The notes beneath the pieces were generated by a model. It did no database searches. It saw only the letters and a list, made by a program, of their open reading frames with translations, and was not told where the DNA came from. A stretch of DNA of 64,000 nt from Mytilisepta virgata (taxonomy: Eukaryota; Mollusca; Bivalvia; Mytilida; Mytilidae). This document shows, piece by piece, positions 20,415 through 31,593 of this stretch. The position numbers and the translations under genes were made by a program. The stretch's first letter is position 1, and each line of letters opens with the position of its first letter. Location: NCBI GenBank assembly GCA_028015205.1, contig CM051514.1, positions 22,646,150 to 22,710,149 on the forward strand, written 5' to 3'.

Positions 20415-22277
20415 CTTTGCATGATAACACGTGCAACCTCATGTTTATCTTAAACAAATTTAATTTACCAAAAAAAATTTATAATTTAAAAATTTTCACA
20501 GTACTCTCCTGATGACATTCCTGTCAAATATGAAAATATAAGAAAATAAAATTCCATGAATTGGTAATTACAAATTCTGACTCATTGTTTAGATTTCCAG
20601 TTCTTGCACTTTTGGTAATTATTGTCTGGTGATCTGATAAGTAAAAAATTAATAAAAAATTGTCCTGGGAAATTTAACACTCAAAGGGTGGTGCAGTCTT
20701 TTGTCTAGTTGATTACATGTTGTCGTCTTACTCATTTGTTGCTGGTAATATAAAAAGGTCTAACTGGAACTGGATAAAAACAAAATTAATGAGCTTTAAT
20801 TGCAGTCCACAAATAGTAATGGAGGAAAAATGGCAGAGTGTTTGACTTCCCATTCAGTCCTTCTTCAGCTAGGATAAACAATAGAGCATTTAGGTCTACT
20901 TCGGCGACTGATTTCTTGATGAAAAACCCCTGACTTCATTACTAATCTGTATGTTTAAAATAACAATTAGGTAACTAGATCAAACATTAGGAAACAGAAC
21001 TTGTGCATATTCTGCAAGGTCACATTTGTTTGTGTTGACGTCATATATGATGCAAAAATCAATGAAGTGTACAGGGAAATTGGAAAATCAGCTCTCGTCA
21101 GATATTTGGGGCATTTCAGCAGTGGAAACGACAATAATTTATAATGACTATTGGAAACAAAGTTATTGTAATACATTTTACTTAAATTTTAAAGAAACTT
21201 TTGAGATATTTCCGAAAAGCCACTTAGTTTGAAAAAAGACACGCCGTAGAGAAATACTCTTACAAAAGTTCACTGCTTTCTTAAAAATCCAAGGATATTT
21301 TTTCTAAAAAAACTGATACTAATTTGTATGTTTGAGAAAATGGCTGATATTGGAATCAAAATTACACATACCTTGTGTACAACCATCCTTAACCATCTGA
21401 TTGGGTAATAACTTATGATTGTTGAAAGTAGCAAAGTTGAGAAATATAGATTCTACAACGATGACCAGTTGATTATGAAATTTATCAACTCGAGATAAAT
21501 ATAATTTCACTTTTAAACTGCGAGTCTTGTCCGAGAGGCCTTCCGAACATTTTTTTGTGGGAAATTACACGTGCATTTAACCAATGCGGTGATATCAGAA
21601 TTTATCAAACAGGCCAAGAAATGTTAAAATGCGGACAGAATAAGAGAAAGTAAAATAATGTCAATATTCCCATGTTACTAATTGTACACTCTGTTCCTAA
21701 TGTAGTATGACAAATATTTTTGTTTGTAACAATATATGATATCTGTTAAAATGTGATATGAAGTGATCTGGTGCAATACATAGTTCTTTGTATATACTAT
21801 TACCAGTAGTTAGTTTTAAGTAGGATTTTGTTATGTTCTAAAATGGCAGGATTCATTTAGAAACAATAATATTGTGTTTTAACATATTGTGCCTCCTGAA
21901 GAAAAGGTTGAAATTACAATGTTATATTTTTTTTTTTAAATCACAAGACAAGATGTATGAAATCTTTCATTTTTTTTTCTGGATTTTGATTTTTTCTTCG
22001 TTCCTTAACAAGAAACATTAATGTTGGTTGCTTGGAAAGAAATCAGGTAATTATTTTAGTGGGTATCCAGGTGGCAGCTACAAACAAGGATAGAGACAAA
22101 TTTGGCTTGCTATCACTCGGGCACCTTCTTGTTGATTTTGAAAGAAAAAACTGAGTACTATGCAGCCACTTTACTTTTGTCCCAATTGTGGCCGGTAAAA
22201 GCAGGTTTGACTGTAGAACTTTATCTGAAAAATTTTTAAAAATAGTAACCACAAATAAACATCCATTTAAAGAATGT
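20415..22277. other. Intergenic DNA, nothing recognised
   Basis: AT-rich, short chance ORFs only, no repeat family match to the rest of the window. Confidence 0.55.
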
Positions 22278-22397
22278 TTCCAATTTTTGAACAGGTGATA
22301 CAATATAACCTGGTTTGGGTCAGTTTACGCCTAATAAACCACAAAGCGGTTCATGAATCGCGTCGTAAGCTGTATATAACCTGTTCAAAAATTGGAA
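22278..22397. mobile_element. Short inverted-repeat element with 19-bp perfect arms
   Basis: TTCCAATTTTTGAACAGGT (22278-22296) is exactly inverted at 22379-22397. The 82-bp loop is not itself repeated. Further outside, AACCTGGTTTGGG and AACCAAGTTATAT (near 22515) form a weaker nested match, so the element may be larger. TGACGTCA occurs at 22497-22504. Confidence 0.7.
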
Positions 22398-22559
22398 AAA
22401 TTCCTTATAATCTAATTTCCAAACAGAAGTACAATGATTCCTCGATTCAAGCATCAATAATGATTTGAATTTACAAGTGGTGGAACAATTAGTTGGTGAC
22501 GTCACAAAATCAAACCAAGTTATATAGTATAACCAATGTTGCGCTATGCTGTTCAACCA

Positions 22560-23426
22560 ATAGCAGTATTCATATCAAATTAAATTACGTTTAAAGCGAC
22601 GTCAAATATTGTTCAGATATAATGCTACTGTAAGGTACAAGAGGATTATTTTTTTTATAAAAACAATTACTTTTTGTCCAAGGTCGGTTTTTCTTGAATT
22701 TCTGAACCAATGAAAACTGGTGTCAAATTATAAAATATTAACAATTACAAGATTTCTCATCCCATTGGAACAAAGTTTATTTTGCTATCAAAATAAAATA
22801 AAATTCCAAAGTGCCTTTGGAACATTACTATATGAATGTGATATTTAGTTTTAGTCAAAGTAGATAAGTTGAATTTTGAGTTCAAATAGATACAAATATA
22901 TGGGCTAGGCAACATTTAATCAGTTGTAAGTGATATAGTGGTGTATCAAAGTTAAAGAAAAAATAGGCAAAGGGCAAAAATAATTTGAGATATCAGAATG
23001 AAATATAGTGAAAAGATGTTTCTTGGACTTACAAATTACCAAGAGATTTCAGAAATTTGATATAAGAGGGTTTACTGTATTTACTCCTGTAACAAGTGAA
23101 TTCTTTGCATTTTTTTCTGTATACTCATTACATGATAAATTTCAGCTTTGCTTTCTGTGTTTTGAAATCATCTATCAATAATATAAATTAATGTTTCTAA
23201 GTGACTGATTGTGTGTGTGATCATTGTTTTTTTTTTGTTACCATATCTCAGTATAAAATATTATCATTTGCTGTAGTGTTAAGAATAAAGATTGTTAACT
23301 AGAATAATGGAGTATTTTTTTAGTATCTCAGCAGATACTTTGTAACAGTTTTTAGCTCACCTGGACAAAAAACTATAATATGATGCATTTGTGGAAGGAC
23401 CTTTATATAAAAACAAAATCGATGAC
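22560..23426. other. Intergenic DNA with an AGCTCACCTG fragment
   Basis: AT-rich. At about 23353 AGCTCACCTGG occurs alone, the terminal word of the 11999-type element, suggesting a relic. No ORF of interest. Confidence 0.45.
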
Positions 23427-23660
23427 ATGATGGATGATGGATGAATTATTGTTTAACGTCCAGTGGCAACCAGGTGCATATCAGGACGAGAACATGTTGA
23501 TATGATAATGAATATGATCCCTGCTTTGTACTAGACCGACACGCTAAATCGGATTTTTAATGTGCTAGCTCACGAGGTAATTGTCCGCAGGAAGACATAT
23601 CACCTCACTCGGACACATTATACTGATTCCGAGCTGACCAGTCCCATAAGGGGTTAAATG
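23427..23660 (-). mobile_element. SINE family 2, 5'-truncated, inverted
   Basis: Reverse complement of the body and 3' end of the 57090 SINE: GATGGATGAATTATTGTTTA and AACGTCCAGTGGCAACCAGG at the left, then the ATGTTGATATGATAATGAAT body. The tRNA head is missing, as expected for an incompletely reverse-transcribed copy. Confidence 0.85.
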
Positions 23661-24404
23661 CAACCTTGTTAGTATCTCGTCATGCCTTTCTGATCAGACA
23701 CTGAACATAATCCCAGTGAACAGTTTTCTGTCGTACAAAAAGTTATACATCTTGAGTGGATAGATTAGTGAATGAAACAGGGTATTTGCGGAGTTCCACT
23801 GTACGTTGCTGCCAAGTTATCCAACATTTTGTCTTGATGCGCCCTGTGATTTTTAAGATTTTTCAAATTGCATTGCGAGTCATCGGGCAAAATGACACTA
23901 TTTGTTAGACTTCTATATACCATGTGTAATTTGTTGATTAACTTTGCAGGTGTTTTTTCAGTTTCAAAGAATTTGACTCTGTCTAGTGACTTTGATCTTG
24001 TATTGTGTTGCACGATTTCTATGAGTTGAATACGTCACTGTAACTTTATATAAAGAACTGCGATATACTTACTGTTAGTTTCAATAATCTTTTGTCACAT
24101 ATATTGGGATCTTCTGTCAAGAATCGATACACCGTATCCCTTCTTAATGACTAATCAAACGTTTGAGAGGTACGTGTCGTCCAATACTCAAGATGACCTT
24201 TAATTTGAAAATATCTTAAGTCATTTGTGGGAGCCATTGCCCAAAGACTTACTGAACCAGACATCAGCTAAATGTATTCTACATACCGTAAGAAAAGTTC
24301 ACCAGAAATTTCTCAAATATAGACTAATGAATCAAATCGAATCGAATATCTTTTTATTTTGTCAATTTCACGCCCAAATTTGAGCAGATTCTACTACTTA
24401 TATA

Positions 24405-24673
24405 GGGGCCTCGGTGGCCGAGTGGTCTAGGTAGTTCGTCATGACTACTAATGATTACTAGCCTGTCAACGCTGAGGTTGTGAGTTCGAATCTCACATGT
24501 GGCGGGGTGTGTTCGACTCCGATCTTAATTGACAAGGATTGCCAATTTTCCTACCGAAGGTCGGTGATTCGCTCCGGGTACTCCGGCTTCCTCCACCAAT
24601 AAAACTGGCCGCCGCGAAATGGCCAAATGTGCTGAAAATGGCGTTAAACCCCAACTAAAAAAACAAACAAACA
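24405..24673 (+). mobile_element. tRNA-headed SINE, family 1, full length
   Basis: Same structure as 9617-9884, starting GGGGCCTCGGTGGCCGAGTG, with a (AAAC)n tail. It has a 9-bp target duplication ACTTATATA at 24396-24404 and 24674-24682. Confidence 0.93.
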
Positions 24674-24689
24674 ACTTATATACATGCAA

Positions 24690-27600
24690 CTACGAAGAAA
24701 CTACTTTCATAAACTCGTGGCATTATTAAAGTTCTGTACATTTCAAGTTATAATCAGGTTTATCCAAAAATCAACTGAAAATAAACTTGTCCAACAACAT
24801 AAAATTCATTTTTGGTGACCTTTCTTGACTCAAAAATCAATGAATTAAACAGAGAAAACGGAAAATCAGGCTATGTAGAAATAATTAGGTATATAAGAAT
24901 AAGAAAAAGCAGAGACATGTTTTATATGTCTCTGGAAAAAGTAACTTGAATTAAGACAAAAGAAACCAAAACGTTATTGATATACTTACAAAATTGTTCA
25001 TATATTCCCTTAGAAATAAACTGTATCACAAAAAACCGAAATGAATTGAAGATTTTTTTTTTTTGGTTTTATTTTTATTTTTGATGTATACTATAGAGTA
25101 AGTATAATTGCTGTTCTCAGATGTTAGAATAACGTCCCATGTACTTATATGTAAAAGATATTATTACCGAATTGCATGTTAACAATACATAAAAACGTAG
25201 CCTTTCAGTTCCTTTCTTATCTTGTACTCAAGTTTCCATTTTATAACTATTAGAGTAAAAGATATCATTAATGACTTCATAACCGTATATGATAATTAAT
25301 TAATGAATATTTACCATGCAAAGTTATAAGTTCTGTTTTTGTTTAAAAACTCTCTTGATTAAAGATATCTAGACATAGTAAAATATGATTTAGTAAACAA
25401 AAATTACATTTTTCACGAACAAGCTTCTACTAAGCTTCGTATTCTGTCAAGCGGGTGACATTTAACAAAAATACTATCATTAAAACTTCAGATAATGTAT
25501 ATTTCTCTCGATATACAGGGGACATTTTATTTCATTCATTTATACGTTGAAACTAAGGATTCCATGCTATCGATAATACATGCAATAAAAACATAAATTA
25601 AAAAATAAGGAATTGGTAATAAGTATGATAAACTAAACAGACTACAATGACAAGGCAAGTTCACTGTTATTGAAAAACATGTGCCTGTAAATCCAATCAA
25701 GCAGTTTAATATGATTAAGGAAATAATATGATATAAAATGGACATTTGTATGCTAAGTTTTTTTTAAGAAAGTAATCTAAGTGGAATTCCTTCAGGTAAA
25801 TTTTGCATTTTAAGTCTAGGGAGCGGATCTTTTTCTCGCTTTTTGCCTTATTCGTAAAATATATATGAGTGGTTTTACATAGCTGTTTTGCACTATGTCA
25901 GAAATTATATGGTCAAGCAATTCTTGATACATATTTCCTTGATGCACGTGAACAAATTGAGCTGAGAAATTTCGCTCTTGTTCCATTCCCTCATCTTCAA
26001 GAAACAATTATTACAGAGAAGAAACCTTGCATCTTACTATACGGACACTGATGGAAGTTGGCGGCAACTAAGCACCGGTTATATCTATACTCGGCAACGT
26101 CATAGTTTGCATAAAATTTACATTTTTATAATTTAAAAAAAAATAATGAATAAAATAAATCATAAAACAATTTGACATCTATTTTAAAAGTGGTTTATTG
26201 TCAAAGATAGCATGTTCGGAAAGTATAAATCTCCATCAATTCAAATAACTCTTATCTAACGATATCTTGCGGTGTTGTAGCTAAATCTGTAATCCTTAAT
26301 TACAACATACATCAAATAAGAATTGATAACAAAATTCTCTGGATGTTTATTAAATGCATTAATCAATTTTATTTTATACTAAGTATGTGTTTTAGTTATT
26401 GGATTAAGCTTACAAATAAAACATGCACAAAAACATGAATAGATATAATTGAAGGCACTTAACGACTTAGTTAACATGGACTGTAATTGTTGCAGATACA
26501 AAAAGATGATTTCAAAATATAAAAATATCACTGAAAATGAAAAAAAAAATGTTAATAAAAACGAAAGAAAAGATAAAACGTATAAAATGAGGAAAACCAG
26601 GAACAATTTATAATAATAATAAACATTTTGTAATAAGCTTTTTACATTTTTAAAGAAGTCAACTTCCAGCAATCGAAAAATTACTTACATGTATCTGTAT
26701 CATGCGACAATATCATTGGTCTATTTTGTGGTTAGAAAATGGACACATGTTTAAGAGTTTAAAACGTTGCAGAGAAATGAACAAATAACGTAAAAAAAAA
26801 AAAAAAATTCTCAAAACATCGTATTGTGTATTATGCTCAGGGGTACATCTCCGGAAAGTAATAGACTGTACAGTGTACTGCTCGTTTTTACTCTAGTTTG
26901 AAAGAAAATTAGGGAGCAACCATTTGATTGTTATTGCTATATAGACAGGGTCATACGTTTCACCCTAGCCCCCTCCCCAATATCAAATGGTCGCCCCCTT
27001 AGGTAAAACGCTAAGAAGATCCTGCATATCCTCAACTGCTGCATTGGTCGTTTGGCCGGTCGTTGCTATCGTTACAGTGCCGAATATTCTTATAATTTTT
27101 GCGGAGGAATGGGATTGAACGTAGATCAAATAGGTCTTCTATATTAAAAACTTTTACTCAATTTATCGAAAGCAAAGAGATCATATTACATTAATCTGAC
27201 TGAATATTTATGTCTTTACCGTGCATGCTAAGCAGACATAAATGTTTTACAATTCAATAAACTGTCATGTTTGGCACCAGTGTTGTCAATTTCAGAAGAC
27301 ATTTGCTGTACTAAAACAGAATTCGTTATGCAATAGTTATTTATGTGAAAAACATTAAGTAAATGGATAGTTAATATAATTTAAGATGATAAAAGACCAT
27401 AGTAATTAATTCAAATGTTTTAAAATTAAACAGCGATGTGATAGTCATAACTGCCAAGGAGTTCGCTACGTTCGAAAAATGTTTGCAAGTTAACAGATGT
27501 AAAATTACAGACATGTGAATATACTATCGGAATTCCCGATTGTTTTTGTACATGTTTTGTCCTGTTTCTTAGTTGTGGTTAGGTCGAGAAAAATGTGATG

Positions 27601-27990
27601 TTGTTTTGTTGGCTTGAGTTTCATTGAGTTTCCCGGGTTTATAATAATTTCTGTTGCTGTTATGTGACACGTTTGTGATCAAATTCGTCGATACACTTTG
27701 GAAAAGTTTACATCTGTTTTGAAGCGATTTTTTCTCAAGGTGATGTTCGAGGTTAAATATTGACAGAAGATTAAAAATTCTTTTTATCATATTCCTTTTG
27801 TATGTTTATTTTAGAAATTTACGAACCTTAACGAAATGTCAAATGCAGAAAAATCCTCAATGTTTTGGTTGTACGAGTTTCCAACACAAGTCTATAAGTA
27901 AGCTTGAGAAAACTCATTAGGCTTGTATTCTACTTTTTTTAAACATTTGTGGGCCTTTATATACAATAAATTATTGTATTGAACGAATGA
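24690..27990. other. Intergenic DNA, nothing recognised
   Basis: AT-rich with homopolymer tracts (for example poly-A near 26792-26808). Overlapping 60-97-codon ORFs on both strands show no recognised motif. Possible old transposon remains near 25850-26050 cannot be assigned. Confidence 0.5.
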
Positions 27991-28057
27991 TCCTAACTTC
28001 GGTTGTTGTGTGGCTAACAATAAGACAAACAATATAATGTTCTTTAGCACATCACTA

Positions 28058-28077
28058 CCCCCCCCCCCCCCCCCCCC
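28058..28077 (+). repeat. Poly-C tract
   Basis: An uninterrupted run of about 20 C, unusual in this AT-rich sequence. Confidence 0.95.
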
Positions 28078-28185
28078 GCAATTATTGTAAACCTTTACTT
28101 TAAAGGTTACACCAAATAAGCATTGCTATTTCATCAACAGTGATATTCATGTAAAATGGTATACCAGAAATGTATATCCGATTTT

Positions 28186-28270
28186 AAGGTAACACGATAC
28201 CAAATGGGACCGAACGTAACGTTATGGAGGATAACTCATGACGTTACCTCTTTCAGTATCGTGTTACCTT
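28186..28270. mobile_element. Small palindromic element
   Basis: AAGGTAACACGATAC (28186-28200) is exactly inverted at 28256-28270. The inner part keeps weaker symmetry around AACGTAACGTT and GACGTTACC. About 85 bp, non-coding. Confidence 0.75.
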
Positions 28271-29108
28271 TAGTAGAAAAAATCAATTCTGTACGTCATG
28301 TACGTACTTATAACTATTGCTGCAGAAAAAAAATGATTTCGATAATTAATGAACAACTGGTTAATGCAGTCTTATTTCATGCCTATAATCACCGACAGCC
28401 GACTCTAATTTTAAAGTGAACAAGAACATTATGTTTTGCCTTGTGTAATTTAACTTAGGAAACAACAGCTAGGTCATTTGGTTTGTTCGTATACTGTTGC
28501 ATTTGGTTAATTGGAATTTAACGTTACTTCCAACACACTTAGCTATATTCTCCCAGCTAAATTGTATCATGGATAGAGACCGAGTACCCGGATAGAGTAC
28601 CCCAACAAAAATTGCAAGAAAGCTGAGAATACAAGTATCTGTCGATCAGGTGAAGTCTCACTTTTACCTAACATTTCGTAAAGGACAATCGATATTCTCA
28701 GCAACCTATTTGACATGAAGACGACAAGGAATTGATTTACAACTGTAAGCAAATCCAAATAAAGTATTAAAACCGAAACATTTGAAAGATCAAAAAGCAA
28801 ACTTATTTTAAACAAGAAGTATTCATAACCAAAAATACCGAAATAGGAATCCAAATTTCAGCTAAGTAAAATGATGTATAAATCAAACCAAATTGCCCGA
28901 AAAGATTAGGTATACTGTACAATTAAATACCATTTTGCAAGTGAACTTTTTAGAAAATTGTACACTACCTGGTGAATATGTGAGGTACATATCATGACAT
29001 GTATGTAATCGAAATAAGTTCCTCGATCTCAGACATAATATTGTAGCCTTATTCATTGGACATTCTTTGGTGAGGATAAATACCGACAGGAATTATAAGT
29101 ATATATTA

Positions 29109-29258
29109 TCTGCATTTTGACAGCTAGATATCGTAAAATATCATCCCGTGAGCCAGAATATGAAGTTTGGGACGATTGAGCGTAGCGAACGAGACCCAAA
29201 TATTCATATTCTGTCGAGCGGGATGATATTTTACGATATCTAGCTGTCAAAATGCAGA
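29109..29258. mobile_element. Palindromic MITE with 40-bp perfect arms
   Basis: 29109-29148 and 29219-29258 are exact reverse complements (ends TCTGCATTTTGACAGC). Symmetry continues inward through AGAATATGAA/TTCATATTCT. The loop carries GAGCGTAGCGAACGAG, close to the loop of the 8253 hairpin. The perfect arms imply recent insertion or ongoing arm homogenisation. Confidence 0.9.
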
Positions 29259-29759
29259 TGATATTTTTATCATCTTAATTACTAATCTGAAACGTAAATA
29301 TTTGTAAACTTTCTAAATTCTCCCAAATTATCGCTGGAAAAGTATGTGTTCTTCATCCCAACGACAACAACATGTACGTTGTTTACCATACCAATAAGTA
29401 TATATATGTCCTGAATGTTCATGTAAAATATCTTATAAACGATATAAATACATACATTAGGGTGTATTTTCATTTTTTTAAAAAGAAAATCAGTCTGGAA
29501 ATCTTTGTTCATGATTTTCCGGGAAGCTAAAGAACCCGCTTTCAAACTTGCAACCTCTTGACGTCATAGTCCGTCTCCATTCGCGAAACAACTTCTGACT
29601 AAAATATGCGCAACATAAAATAATCACTCAACTTTAACCAAGGAGACGACATATTTAAACATCATTTAGTTGTATTAGTACTAATTCAGGCGAAAATATG
29701 GACATAAAAATATAATGCGTACATTTAATAAATTGTTTTAATTGCAAATATTGAAATGC

Positions 29760-30430
29760 AATGGAAAGAGCGGAAAGAAGTCCCAGCAGACATTATCAGC
29801 ATCGAGGAAAGACACATTTTGTTGATGTCACTTTTATAAATTTCTTCATCTTTCATTTAAATAAAACGCCATAATATAAAAAATGAGCACCAGATCTTGA
29901 TATATTTATTAATATTTTGCAAATTTTGAAAGTTATTTAATAAGTTCTAAGCTGCCAAACGTTGGGAGAATTTGTTGATAATGCCTGCTGACTGTTGATA
30001 ACTCCTGCTCAGGGCACGCGCTTCTTGATACGAATTTTACGGAGCTGCTCAGCCAGCTGATAGAATCGCAGGGAAGGATGATAAGTCGAGTTATTCACCT
30101 AACTGGTTGGAGCTTACGCCATATCAAATTGATTTTTCGTTCTCTGGATTTCGCCTCTCGATTTTCAGACTTCGTAAATTTATAGAAAAAAATGTTTTGC
30201 CGCTTCATTTTGCAAAAATTCTGAAAATTCGCCCTAAATTCTTCATTTTTCATGAAGTTAAAAATAAAAAGTATTTGCTCGCTCATAAAATTTGGTAAAA
30301 ATTTGGGATTTTTTTCATTTTTTGAAATATTTTAGGGGTCAGGTAGCTCAGAAAATTTGAATTTTAGTCATAATGTTTATAATACATGCAAACATAAAAT
30401 GATGTCGAATGGCTTTGTGTATAATGAACA
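29760..30430. other. Intergenic DNA with imperfect GTTGATAA repeats
   Basis: Near 29970-30020 GTTGATAATGCCTGCTGACT and GTTGATAACTCCTGCTCAGG are near repeats. They faintly resemble, in reverse, the GCAGGACTTATTAG units at 14396. Overlapping 63-codon ORFs at 30095-30298 lie on opposite strands of one AT-rich stretch and are not convincing genes. Confidence 0.4.
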
Positions 30431-30439
30431 GTAAATTCT

Positions 30440-30451
30440 CAATATTGTTAC

Positions 30452-30498
<47 letters not shown>

Positions 30499-30506
30499 CA
30501 ATATTA
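30440..30506. repeat. (TA)n microsatellite inside an inverted repeat
   Basis: About 20 TA units (30455-30497) bordered by AATATTGTTA on the left and TAACAATATT on the right, so the whole can extrude as a cruciform. Confidence 0.9.
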
Positions 30507-31095
30507 TGGAAATGAACATAAGACAGCTGTGGCGTTCCATATATATAGACGTTAGTATTATGTGTTGTGATTGTTGGTCCATTAAATTGTGCATATAAAA
30601 GAATACACATTATTTATCTACCAAGCAAAAAATGACATTTCATAAACTAACCTAGTCCGATATATATAACCTTAGATAGTCCTCTTGATAAAAAGATTGA
30701 AAATATATGTTTGGTTTTTAAATTCGTGGATTGTGTTATCCACGGAATCCACGAAAATTGATGTTACACGAATAAAAAGTGTTTCACAGTAATGCTACTA
30801 CAAATGTAAGTACATATAATACTAATAATAAACTATTTAATGTTACAGTTTACACAAGCAAATTTTAATACAACAGCAATTGCTCAGTATATTGTTGTCG
30901 AAGATATCTAGACCTTTGAAAAAAAAAAAACAATATTTAGATTAAAGGAACAATTTCTTCTATGGGAAAACAATCCATTTAAATTTTTAAAAATTACAAA
31001 GCCTCTATCATTTTAAAAAATAACAATCCTCCTGTTTCTGGTTAAGCATCGAGAAGTCCATGTTGAAGCATGGTTAAGTTCATTTTGAAGCATCG

Positions 31096-31593
31096 TCAGG
31101 TCAGTCCACATAAAGTTAAAAGGCATACAGCGCACTGGAAAGTTGTGATTGTTATATAGAACAATACTACGAATTTCAGACATTCCACACAAGAATCCTC
31201 TAAGAGCACGCTTAACTCTCCGCCAACCGGTAGTCGTTTATTAACGGTATACATCGAAAAAAGTGTAGCGCCCTTGAAAAATAGCATATAAAACATTTTC
31301 TGGTCATTCGAAACGTTTCCAGAAAAAACCAAAATAGTCATCGCCATCAATTTTATAACCAGGAAGTTATAGACGCGACTATTGGTTTCAAATCGGCGTT
31401 TTGTCAAATGAAGGAGAAAGGCATCCATGGAATATCCAAGGAAAATCCGAGTTAAATAGAGCCACTTAAAATCCGCCCATAACAACGATCCTAATAATTT
31501 CATGGTAAAATCATTGTAGCTTTTGTCCAGGAATAAATTCCTCAATATATGAAAGAAAGAGGAAAGTAAAAGTAGAATATTCTCGTCCGCCAT
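31096..31593 (-). CDS. Hypothetical multi-pass membrane protein, intronless, 165 aa
   Basis: Open frame from ATG at 31593 to TGA at 31096-31098. I do not recognise the family. About five hydrophobic stretches are visible: residues 4-22, 42-63, 74-92, 100-117 and 137-165. The start MADENILLLLSS lies in the context TAAGATGGCGGACG, matching the AAGATGGCGG (YY1-type) motif often found over animal start codons and a good initiation context. The frame is longer than any other non-transposon ORF here and falls in locally higher GC. An ATTAAA signal lies about 230 nt downstream (complement at 30864-30869). It may be complete or the first exon of a longer gene. No repeat family overlaps it. Confidence 0.5.
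   Translation of the reverse strand: MADENILLLLSSFFHILRNLFLDKSYNDFTMKLLGSLLWADFKWLYLTRIFLGYSMDAFLLHLTKRRFETNSRVYNFLVIKLMAMTILVFSGNVSNDQKMFYMLFFKGATLFSMYTVNKRLPVGGELSVLLEDSCVECLKFVVLFYITITTFQCAVCLLTLCGLT

Noticed and set aside
23765..24013. 82-codon minus-strand ORF
   Set aside because: Hydrophilic and gene-like in composition but with no motif; it follows a SINE fragment and could be any old relic.
25816..26051. Overlapping 60-63-codon ORFs on both strands
   Set aside because: Sequence looks protein-like in places, but no family could be named and no splice context supports an exon.
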